64,000 bases of DNA from Polydactylus sextarius. Lineage: Eukaryota > Chordata > Actinopteri > Polynemidae. The notes under the pieces are model-generated. The model saw nothing but the letters and a program-made list of their open reading frames with translations, was not told the origin of the DNA and ran no database searches. The first letter of the stretch is position 1. The number at the start of each line of letters is the position of its first letter. Position numbers and translations under genes: made by a program. The stretch covers positions 18,134,629 to 18,198,628 of the forward strand of contig CM028910.1 of assembly GCA_016801845.1 (NCBI GenBank), written 5' to 3'. Shown here piece by piece: positions 53,401-64,000 of the stretch.

Positions 53401-56400
53401 TCGTTTCAGTCTGGTCGCAGTCCTTATCCAAACTTGAACTACACTGGCTTATGGCCCAAAAAAATCTGTGTGCTTCAAGACTTACATCTGAAGACCATGT
53501 GACAGTGGCTGGTCCCTCAATCCAACAGCTGGGGTACCATAACCAAATAAGGACAAGGCCACATAAAGGGCTGTAGCGGCAAAGGGGACTATTCTTCTTG
53601 GATGCTGCAGAGCTGCGGATCCCCACAAGCCTTTTGAGATGCTATAGGTTGAAGAGGTTGAGAGTGTGAATATTGCATCGTTAGCTTTAGAACATGCCGC
53701 CACGCCATAGCACAACTACATTCCTGTCATAAGCAACCCCGAAAATTGTCAACAGCTGTTTGCACTGGCTGTCTTCAAAGGAGATCCATCTTCCACTTCC
53801 TAAAGACTTCAACAGCAATGTCACGATGCTAATTCAATCAACGGTCTTGTCTGAGGGACCGACGTGTTATACAAAGTCCTCAATTGTCAAAACTGCGGCA
53901 TGCCGTGAAATCTGAGCTGAAGTGTGAAGGACAAGATGACAGCGTCAGGTGACAGTCATTGCCAGTGTGCTTTTATGGATCATCAGTGTGAATGTTATGA
54001 GCAGAAAGGATCTGCAAACTACATTATCCATCGTGCAGGCATTTGCCAGTAACCACTACAGGCCAATTTGAGAGAGGAAGAGGAGGGGGAGAGCTCAGGG
54101 GCAGCACATCATGTCAAATGAAAGCTTGGCTGACATTTGCTGGCAGGAACGCAGAAACCAAAGTTAACATCAAGAGGTGTCATCTGATTTCTTGCGGAGT
54201 GCCAGGTGATGAGTTGCATGCTGCTAAGAGATGAAAGCAGAGGCAAGGATAATTCACCTGGTGTCAACAACACTACACGCAGCATAACATCACCCCAGAA
54301 AATTATTAAAAAAAAGAAATCCTGACAGGGCAAATGATACTACACCATGTTGCCATGTTTACTTGAGAGAAGCATTCAAACCGAATCAAATGGTCCAAAG
54401 GTAACCTCTGAATCAGGTGTGGGCAGGAAGAAATCAAATCTTGCCACAGCTGCATGTAGCACTGCGGATCACCTGTCGCCTTTATCAGCTGATACTATTT
54501 CAATCTGTGGTCTTTAGCCTATTTTCACCCACTGCAGAGGTTGTCCAAAGGCAGCAACTGCAATTGAGGTGCAGTGAGCACTGAGGGGGTACCGAGGTAA
54601 GGACAAGAAGATGTAATACATTAGGCCTGAAATGAGGAGGAAAGACTTTGTCATTGAACAAGCTATGATGGAAGATTATGGCTGTAAACCTTTTACTCAC
54701 ATTGTTTCCTTCCTCAATGAGTGAGGGGGCACTACTTGACAACAGGCAAAGGAAAGGAGAATGATGCGAGGGGGGTCAATTTCACTTTGTGGGGCCATGT
54801 CCTGCCAATGGCTACATTCCCCTACCCTGCAACATGCTGACATGCTAATCTGAAAGGAAAACACAGCTACCCACTGGCAAAGTGCAGCATCATTAAAATC
54901 TCATCAGGGCCACTTCAAAGGAAGAGGTCAAAATATTAAGCCCATCAAAGTAGTAGTAGTAGTTGTTTTATTTTTGGCTAATTGCTCACTAGCGATGTAA
55001 TATGCCTCCCTGGCAATTTCTCCTTATCTCTCACATAATTTCTAATATGCTCCCTCTCTCTGCTGTCTCACTCACATGCTTCCTCCCCTCTTGTTTTCTT
55101 ACACTCTCTTCTCCCTGACAGAGCTGGCAGCCTTGGTCTTGAAGGAATCTTTGCATCTACCCCTCCTCCTCCTCCGCCTCTTCCTCTGACTGCCTCCACT
55201 TCTCTCACTCCTTCATTCCTAGTAAAGAAAGAGCCCGCCTCTACAGCACAGACACACACACACACACACAACCACCTTTGTGCAGCTACCCTTGTTAGGA
55301 CTTCGCATTGACGTTTATTCATTTTGGACAGACTAACCCTAACTTTAACATAACCTCAATTTACAGCCTCAGAAATAATTTTTACCCCATAAGGACCACT
55401 CTTTTGAACTGATGAGTACTACTGGTCCTCACAAGGTCAGTGTTTATACCACAATATCACAGACACCTCTGAATTTTTTCCCTCCCTCCTGTCTCAGCTC
55501 CCAGTGTCGTATGCCCACGCCGCCCTCGCCAACAGGTCAAGTGCATGCAATCGCCCCAGCTAACAACCTGCACCAGCTAAGATCAAGTGAGATCATGGAC
55601 TCTGCATAGAAAATATCTCTTACATTTGGCTGCTATTCAAAGCCAAAGTGCAAATTGGCTTTGTGAGGGAGGGGGTTACTTTAGAGCCCACTGGATGTTG
55701 CTGTGCAAGGACTTGAACTCTTGAAAACATCTTAAGTGCATCAGATCCAATCTGCTAGGTCCAAAATGAACAAAAGATTTTAAATTGTGTTGTATCTTGT
55801 GTGGCTGTTGAAGGGCAACATGTCCTCCTGTTTGTTATTCGAGAGTCAATTACAATGTTGTTTGGCCAGCAGATAAATTGAAGCCAAGAGGACTAGCAGC
55901 CAAAGTCACCTTCGAAATAAGACTTGTGGGGAGGTGTGCAGTCGGGTGTGCTTGCTGGTGGGAGGTGAAAATGGGGAAGGTGATGGGCTATGTGGGGAAT
56001 CACATGCGAGATTGTGCAGGAAGCTGATGGATTGCCTGCCCCCAAACTGGTTGAGGCTGACCCCTACATATGAATGGGACACAGTTCGCCATTGTTCACC
56101 ACTCACGTTTGGCAAGAGAAGACACCTCACTGGCCAGCCAAACACACACACACACACAAGGTTGCAGCTGTGAATTGTACACACAATTTCACATGCGCAG
56201 ACGGTTGCTGTTACAAATTATGTGACGATCACAAACTAATACAGACACATGCAGACAGTTGAGTATGTGTAATATTTGTGAGCATACACACACGCTGCTG
56301 CAGTTAGTTGAGAGGACACCCTCATCTGTTTACAAGCCTGTGTGCCAGCAATGGCTTCAGCTATTAAAATAGAACGCGTCAAGTAGAAGTTCCAATTACA

Positions 56401-58859
56401 TTCGTGGCAGAAAAAATTAAAGGTGCTTGAAGAGGCTAATAACCACTAAAACCCCTCTGTACAAACACGACTGAACTTAGTAGTGCACACAAGCAAAAGC
56501 TCATTTCCCGTAGTATGCCAGACATTTTTCTTCATGCATGCCTTTAATCTTATTGACATCAAAGTCATTAGCACATGGGAAGTTATGTTGTAATTGCTGT
56601 GTATTTGGTTTCCACAGATCTGGAATGTGAATTCAAAGCAGATATGGTGGCTTTGATAACTTTTTCTTCCTTTTTTTGGGGCAAGGCTGCCAACTTCAAC
56701 TAGTAAAGAGTTTTACTCACCAACCACGTTCAAATCCCCCTTCTTTAACCACAAACCACAGGGGTCAAACCTATCTAACTATGACTCCACACGCAGCTGA
56801 CGCTCTCTGGATTCCATCTCGTTAACAAAAGCAATGCCTCGGACCACCACCGAGCATCATCTGCAGGCCTCTTTATGTGGATATGCACAGGATCACACAC
56901 ACAGCTACGAAGGCCCCGCAAGCTGTCAGGAGCACAAAAACACACTCACCCACATGCGCACAGAGTCATCTTAGGTTACAGATACCTTCTGACAAAGTCT
57001 CCCCAGACCCGTTTCATGTGCTGTAAATTCTACACAAAGGAGAGGAGGGGAGAAAAATCAGTGCATTTTGTGTGAAATTCCCACTTTGAAGTGAGTGACG
57101 CACTCAAAGTGAAGGAAAATAGCGGACTTCAAAGAACAGCCCAGGTTCCTCAAGGTTCCTCTTGGCTTCTTTTTATAAACATACTATGTTGAGCTCCAGT
57201 CTGCCTGGGAGGCTTATGGTTGGCTGTCAGTATGCAAGAGGCAATTTAGCAAAATTGGTAAGACTTGGAATTTCATCCATATAGGTTAGTCAGAATAAAA
57301 ATTCCAGTATACACCGAAGAATTAAACATTACAAACTGCCTCTCACTAACCATAAATATGACACCACAGCTTGTGGTGTCAAGCTCTCATTTCTTCAGTT
57401 CCCTTTTAATATTCAGATCCCATATGACACAAACAAAGGCAAAGGCCACCATCCATCATGTACAAAGCTGCCTTCTTTCTTTCTCTGAGTGTCTGCCGCC
57501 ACTGAAGCCAGGCTGCCCTTCATAACACATGCCATTCCCATGCAATTCTCCCAAAGGCATCAGCCAAACAAGACCCCTCTGTGATTTACAATGGAGAGGC
57601 CCACTTCATTACTAACTGGCTAGGCTCACAGCCTGGGGGCCAGACCATTACCTACACATGGGGGTAGATGCCACTGGCTGTGTTTGGTCTCTCTGTGTGG
57701 TAAAACAACACATTGTAAAAATGATAGATAAGGTATGTAGGTACAGGCCCTGGGCAATTTCTGCTGTTTAGTGTTCCAAAAACAATGTTAAACTCTTTGG
57801 GAGTTGACCAATCACTGTGTACCATAAACCTGATCACTTAATGTGGTTATTTGTGAGAACTGCAAACAAAGGAGACATAAAATCTGCCACTTGGTGTGAA
57901 CTTTGGCAAAGCATTGTATACAACAATGACTGCGTCAACTTACAACTACATCAAGTCTTTATTCTATATTCTACAAGAAGCAAAGATACCTCTTTCCCCA
58001 CATAGCTGGTACCATCTTACATACAAGTCCAAACACAGGCAACACTTACCAGAAAGCTGTGATTGGCATTTCATCAAACCCAGTGCTGTGCAAACAAGGT
58101 AAATAAAATTGGTTTAGATGGGCAGATTAATAATCTCGTTGGCTTGAAGAGTAGCTCTATCTTGGCCAGTTAGGCACATCTCCTCTGGCATCACACACTC
58201 TACTCTGAGCCCTGGCACAGGCCTCCTCCACAGCAGTTGGCAAGCGGTGCTACGGCCATCTTAGTGATTGCAGAATTGGGAGCACCCCTGTGCGTCTAAA
58301 AGACAGTTTGGCTGTAGTTTAAAAACACACTAAACCCCAATCTGCTCCTTCCTATTTTTGCCCTTATGGTATATCCCTAGAGGGCACTGGTTCAAATTCA
58401 TTAGTGCTCCTTTATCTCCATGAAAATGGAAGACCCTCTGCTCTCCATCTACCTCCTGTTTCTAAGCTGCAGTCTCCATTCCCCTCCTGCCAGCTCTCCC
58501 CCTTCTCTCCACTACTTCCAACTCTCTTGCTGTTCTTTCTCGTTTCATTGTTTCTGTGTCTCCCTCGTTTTCCACTACACTAACCCAAGGGCAAGTATGG
58601 TGGTGCTGTGAACAGCAACCCTAATTTCCATGCCAGACCTGCCTTTGTCTTCCCTTCTGTCCCTGTGTTTGTAGCCCTACCTCCATCCTGTTGAGACTAC
58701 TGACGGGGGGCTGTACGATGACAAATGTCACAGAGGCTGTCTTGGAGGTGGGGTTTATCTGCAAATACCCCCCACCCATCTCTCTGGATTAAAGACTGAA
58801 TCACAACAGTGGGCAGGGAACCTGGCCACGCTTCATTTCTTTCACTTTGTGCTCACACT

Positions 58860-58985
58860 TGAGCTTTATAGCTGACACTTTTATTTAGAATAACTTATAA
58901 TGAGCATGGAAATACTGCAGATGGTTCTTTCTGCTCAAGGACACTCACTGGGCAATGCAGGACATTCACTGTGTGTTTTGTTACT
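58860..58985 (-). mobile_element. SINE/retroposon-like fragment
   Basis: GCTGACACTTTTATTTAGAA, then ACTTATAATGAG and CTGCTCAAGGACACTC, resemble the two ends of a fish SINE-like repeat (TTTTATCCAAAGCGACTTACAATGA type; TGCTCAAGGACACT type). The copy is decayed. Confidence 0.45.
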
Positions 58986-60866
58986 CTTAATACTACTGTT
59001 TATTTGAGAAACTGTCTCGGGATGCAGCGTTTCAATTGACTCATACAGTCCATTTTACAACTGTGTTTGGTTTGTCAAGTAAGAGTCTCTCTGTTCCCTG
59101 ACATATTCCTCCTGTCTTCATCTAGTTATATATAATGTCTCCCTATCTCTTAAGTGCATTTCTCTTCCAGTTCCCACTTGGTGGCATCAGGCTGCAAGCA
59201 TAATCAGAATGGCGCTGGCTCCCTGCTTCCCTCTGTGCCAACACTATCTCCCCAGATCAACGGCAAACAGACAGTCTGATAACAGCCTTATTTATTTCCC
59301 TTTAAAAAATCCATCTACTTTACTCCTACTCTGTCTGCTCAATTCCCTCTTTCACTGAATAAGCTAACAGGTGACTTTACATTTTACACTTCATGCTGAG
59401 GGGATTTAAACAACACTGTGAGAAAGTGAAGGTAGTAGGTCATCATCCAGGACATTCCCATAAGATATGGACCTACTGATCGACAGAACTTGTTGTTGCC
59501 GGTGTAACAGAACGTACTGTTACAAGGCAATCCCTCAAAGAAGAAACACAGTCTTAGTGTCATTTAATCAGATCATAGCCACAAAGCGACAAATCAGCTC
59601 ATTCCATCACTCTTGTTATCAAACAGATGTAAGACTTTTAAACATTTATACCCACTGGGAAATCCCAGGCGAGTCCAGGAACATAGAATTCCAAATTAAC
59701 CGTGTAGCACTGACTCTAAATAAACAGGGACGGGGGACTTCTGTTGATAAACTATTACTAAAAACTTGTTTGAGGTGACAAATCAGCCATCCCATTGCCT
59801 AGTGACCACTGGCTTAATTTCCCTAATGCTAAATCAAATGATGGTGTTGCAATACATTAGTATTAAAATGAGAAGTTTTGAAAGCTGTCAGTTTCTTGTA
59901 TCTAAACACTGAATGAGTAACCCTATGGTTCCTAATCAGCTACTGTGCTCTCTGTAATAAATCACTGTAAACCTCTCACAAAAACACACAAAAACTTAAG
60001 AGGTTTAATTTAATTTTCAAGGCAATCTTCCACTAGTACAAAAGCATGATGAAAAAAAAAATCTCCAAAACCTTATTCGGCCATGGATTTGATCCATAAA
60101 TAAAAGGGTGAGAGCAGCAAGGGGCTACCCCCCCCTCCCATCCGCTGGTAGTGCTAATCTCTCCAACTGTGTCCCGTATCTCTGATTACTATGTTGTCAT
60201 TCTTCCCTTGGCCACCATCACTTTTTAATCAGGATTATCTTCTCTGACACTGAGACTCAAGAGTTAATTAGGGGTCCAGCCATCGCAGGTGCTAGAGCCT
60301 TATTGGAATTGTTTGGATTATTTTATTCATATTGAGCCCTAAATTATCTTGACCTCAAAATCTGCACAACACACAGAAACCACACAGAACGGACCTCAAC
60401 AAAATTCATATCTACGCTCATGACGACCACTTTGATGTGATGGTCAGTACTTCAAAGCAATACACCCTAGTCCACTGTGTGGACTGTAGTCTAAATTAAA
60501 CGCTACACTATCAAAGTTATTTGGCTTCACTGTCATAATTTGTTGCTGTTGAGTAACAAATGCACAGCAGTATTTCACACAACCATATATTGTAAAGCAG
60601 TTGTTTTTGCCTTTCTGTTCACTACCCCCCCACCCCAAAAAAAAAAATAAAATTTCTGACTTTCTCAAACATAAAAAAAATAAAAAATAAAAAAGCCAAG
60701 TTGCCTACACTGTTTCCTGTCAGCTGGAATACAGCAGAGAATGTCCTTCTCCATTTACATACAAGTGTCACCTTCTATCTTCCCAGGGGCTGGGGAAGGT
60801 TTTACTCTCTCCACCATGATGCGCTTGACAAACCTCTCTTTCCCGTCAGGGAGACAAGCTTGCAAC

Positions 60867-60868
<2 letters not shown>

Positions 60869-60916
<48 letters not shown>
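60869..60916. repeat. (AG)n microsatellite with GGGA tail
   Basis: A 48-bp AG run is followed by GGGAGGGAGGGAGA. The apparent Arg-Glu repeat proteins across it are artefacts. Confidence 0.97.
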
Positions 60917-60919
<3 letters not shown>

Positions 60920-61675
60920 GAGGGAGGGAGGGAGAGACTCAATGTATTTTGTCTCTGGTGCCTTTTCTCCATCTTCTTTCTTTTACGCGTCACTGGTACA
61001 CTGTAATTTGTGTATCTAGACTGTTCAGTACGTAGTCTTTGTTTCCATTTTACTGAAAGATGAGGTAACATACTGTTTGAGAAGGCATTCAGGCTGCCGT
61101 CGTTGTAATTACTGAGGAGGCTTTATGACGAGGCTTTTCAATGGAAGGGTTTTTGTTGTAGAGTGGGAATTATTAATACAAAATTAATTATTTTAGTGAG
61201 CCAGACTAAAAACAAAGAGTGAAATAAGAGTAACACCTGAACACAGTGTGACCAGGAGCATAAGGGAGATGATGGTGTCATCTGCATACAAAGCAACCAT
61301 CACTGATGTCTCGAGAGCTGAGCCTGGCAATACTGATTGTATTTCCACAGTTGCACAGGCAGCCATTTTCTGTGGTACAGTCAAAGATTCTAATTCAATA
61401 TACTTTTGGTAAAGTTCAGCAAATATCTCTTCACAGTCTGGTAGGCAGCTCTGTTTGAGAGAGGGCGTATTTGTTTGACTGAGGAGTTCAAATACCAACA
61501 ATCTTTACCCAGAAACGCTTACTCCTCCTTTAAATGGCCCACATAGTGAATCCACGCCATCTCTCATAAACCGGGACACGTATCCCCTGATGCATAGGGA
61601 TGAACAATCAGCCTGACAGGCAGGTAGTTACTCCTTCTTAACCTCCGCTTTCGCTGAGTGATGCAACAGAACAGT

Positions 61676-62120
61676 AGGCCCCCTCCCTCTCCTCCAGCAT
61701 CTCTGTCCCAGTCTCCTCTCCTCTGTGTTCCTTCCCTTCCCTCTCATCTCTCTCTTTCTCCCTAGCCTCCTATTTCTTGCACACTCCCTCTCTTCATTAT
61801 TCCCTTTCCTGTCTTTATCCCCCTCCTTTCTCTACTCCTATTCAGCTGGCTCCCTGTCTTTCTCCCTCTCTATATCTCTCCTACCCAGAGGCCCATGTTT
61901 CCTTGCTTGCATTACACACAATTACTTCCATCCATCAATTATCTGCCTACTCCTCTTTAGCTACCCCACTTCCCTTCTACTCCGTGACAACAACCCCCAC
62001 TATCCTGCAAACGCATGTTTCTTTGCGATCCCCATCTCTCACCTCCTACCCCTCGGGGCAGCTGAGTGTGCCTCCCTACACTTTTGTCCCTTCTCCCCTC
62101 CTCTCTCCTCCCCCAAAGCT
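61676..62120. repeat. Pyrimidine-rich low-complexity block
   Basis: About 440 bp is dominated by CTCT/CCTT on the plus strand. It produces Ser/Leu/Pro-rich open frames of up to 179 codons that I regard as composition artefacts, since they lack domains and splice context. Confidence 0.8.
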
Positions 62121-62332
62121 TACACCCCCATTATACCAGATGTCCCTAAAGTTTGGGTGAGGGTGTGTATGTGTAGAAAGAGCAGGAACAAAAGGACAGG
62201 GTGTTGGGTTGGGGGAGTGCATGGGTGTTTGTGTGTGTGTGTGGTTGGAAAGGGGGGCATCTGAATGAGCCAAGCCATCTTGCCATGGGCTCTCTGTGTT
62301 CACAATAAGCACCATCAGATTAACTGCTTTTA

Positions 62333-62374
62333 GCACACGCACGCACGCACGCATACACGCGCGCACACACACAC
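62333..62374. repeat. (CACG)n/(CA)n simple repeat
   Basis: ACGCACGC units, then CGCGCG and CACACA, also alternating purine-pyrimidine. Confidence 0.92.
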
Positions 62375-62604
62375 AATGACTCACCTCTCTTATAGCCATT
62401 TCACACTGATGCAAAAAACCTGGAGAAAGCCTATGTTTGGTATGAATTAGTCAGAATTAACTGGTTATTGGACTGGTGTGGCTGACCTCTCTCATAACCA
62501 CAGTTTATAAAGACACTGCTCTGCTAAGGCACGAAAACACTAACAGTAGCTGTTTTAATTTCAAAGATTAAAGATTCAACTTATCTTAATAGGACCAATA
62601 TTGA

Positions 62605-62655
62605 AAAGCCCATCCATCAATCCATCTTCTACCCCTTTATCCCGTACCCATAAAT
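62605..62655. mobile_element. Retroposon fragment (CCATCCAT...CTTCTACC type)
   Basis: CCATCCATCAATCCATCTTC followed by TACCCCTTTATCCCG resembles the terminal phrase of a widespread fish LINE family (RTE/Rex3-like). It is only about 50 bp long and no coding part is seen. Confidence 0.45.
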
Positions 62656-64000
62656 GGAAATTTAATACATTTGAAAAATCTGCTAAACTGCTCTCAAGCA
62701 GAGCACTAGAAGAAAACAGCTGATGGTTTCCTCTTGTTCAAATTTATGAGCAAATCACGTTCTTGAATTTAGGTTATTTTTAGAAATATTGAACTAATAA
62801 GTACAGTGACTGAGCATGAAAGGGTTTGGTATGTTGCTCAAGGAAATGTGAACAAGACAGACTGCTGCTGTTGGACAGATTAGCTCATGCAAGAAGAGTG
62901 ACCTTTCTGACCAGTCAGCTGTCAAGCACTTAAGCTTAGCATAACATACAAAGTTGTAATTGCTTCACAAGGACCCAATACAACAAAATTAGGGTGAATT
63001 CACAAATGAGGAATGCTTCTGGAACCTCTTCCACTATTCCACATCCTGCTTCACAAATACAAACTTCTTACAGATGGCTCAACAGGCTGGTGCGAGCCAT
63101 CCAACGGCCTGCATGTGCAGTGCCTAAATGAGCTAAATGCAACCTGTTCAGTCCCTTCAGGCGTGAGAACAGGGGTCTTAGCCGCCCCCTCCATGCTACC
63201 ACGTGTCTTCAACCTCATAGGGGTCAGACTGCCAGGTCACAGGGCAAACCTTCCTGCCAGACCCAGTTTGCAAGAAGTAGGAGGAGGCAGACGCCCCATG
63301 GGGAACCTCTGTGCATCAATCTGGAGGAGACCAGCTGGTAATCACACTTAACATAGGAACAGCCCATAAGCAAGCATCAAGAGGCGTCCAGACAGGGAGA
63401 CAGGACCAGACACGCCTATTGGATGCCTGTCCTAGACTGGGTGTTAATTACTTCTCACCATGAAACACCAGTTCACATTAACTCCATAACCATAAAGAGG
63501 ATGGGATCAGGGCCAGAGGGAAAGAGGAGTGAATGGGTGTTTGTGTGAGTGCTTATGTTTGTTATGGTTTTCGCTTACGCTTTAACAAACTATGCACTAT
63601 GTTTGTTCAAGTGAGTAAAATCTTGAGGGAGACAGACTTGAGTGAATGGGGGAGTAGTCAGCATCGACAGAGGGTCTACTCCTGCTTGTCATCAAAAGCA
63701 GATTACTGTCACTTCATCAGAAGGAGCTAGAGCGAATCATTTTTGTAAAACCTGGAGGTATCGAGGGAACAGGCAGGAAGCTGGGGAGGTGACAGTGTGG
63801 TGAAGTATTCCCCAAGGCTTTAACAGATAGTCTGTCAGGGATTAGTGTGTGTATGTGTATGAGAAGCTAACCTCACTTCTGCACACAATGACTTGATAAC
63901 TGCAAATTTTCTGATTTTGTCTGCTTTTACTCTTGGCACTTTTGAGTGATACAAGGGCAAAAAAGACACAGAACGTTTCAAATTCAGGTACAAATGCACT

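Larger units (their letters stand above)
52001..64000 (-). other. Intron or 5' flank, third part
   Basis: No exon is supported and I see no CpG-island-like promoter. It contains SINE-like scraps near 52.9 and 58.9 kb, CA tracts at 55.25 and 56.14 kb, a GA tract at 60.87 kb, a pyrimidine-rich block at 61.68-62.12 kb, a CACG-rich tract at 62.33 kb and a retroposon tail fragment at 62.61 kb. The 130-codon minus-strand frame at 53268-52876 has no recognisable domain. Confidence 0.5.

Noticed and set aside
54785..54810. Minus-strand reading GACATGGCCCCACAA resembling the Ig2 motif DMGPQ
   Set aside because: It lies upstream of the start codon, with Ala in place of Gly and no further Ig2 residues around it.
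60701..61071. Open frames with Arg-Glu or Leu-Ser repeats
   Set aside because: Produced by the AG microsatellite at 60869-60916.
61725..62264. 179-codon plus-strand open frame
   Set aside because: It is Ser/Leu/Pro-rich translation of a CT-rich low-complexity block, with no domain or exon signals.

Overview
This window is vertebrate nuclear DNA, most likely from a teleost fish. It has long non-coding stretches, GT-AG introns, many CA/GT and GA microsatellites, an L2-type LINE fragment and other retroposon-like scraps of the kind common in fish. There is no bacterial, plasmid or viral gene organisation. Nearly every open frame of 60-180 codons is low-complexity or fails to look like an exon.

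The only gene I can support is the 5' coding end of a LAR-family (type IIa) receptor protein tyrosine phosphatase on the minus strand. The best match is PTPRS (RPTP-sigma). I cannot tell whether it is the ptprsa or ptprsb paralog. Three exons are visible, in transcript order. The first (26379-26155) carries 128 nt of 5'UTR, the start codon and the signal peptide. The second (12832-12690) carries the first half of Ig domain 1, including the Lys cluster known in this family to bind heparan and chondroitin sulfate. The third (10213-10072) carries the second half of Ig1. Splice phases chain correctly (1, 0, 1), so these exons join into one open frame of 127 codons plus one base. The Ig2 exon and everything after it lie beyond base 1. 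The promoter, and any earlier 5'UTR exon, lie beyond base 64000 or are not recognisable here.

Layout: 1-10071 is the 5' part (plus-strand sense) of the Ig1-Ig2 intron. 10214-12689 is the short intron that splits Ig1. 12836-26154 is a 13.3 kb intron between the signal-peptide exon and Ig1. 26380-64000 is 37.6 kb of intron or 5' flank. These introns contain a 262-bp uninterrupted CA tract about 590 bp inside the first coding intron (a UG tract in the pre-mRNA). They also contain an L2 retrotransposon remnant at 37.0-38.0 kb, retroposon tails, several inverted repeats and a pyrimidine-rich block near 62 kb.

I do not see an undescribed multi-gene system. The observations most worth checking are a NAGNAG tandem acceptor that could add or remove one residue just before Ig1, a 22-bp near-perfect hairpin at 2.75 kb, the very long UG repeat beside a coding exon, and a few unique AT-rich segments that could be conserved regulatory elements.
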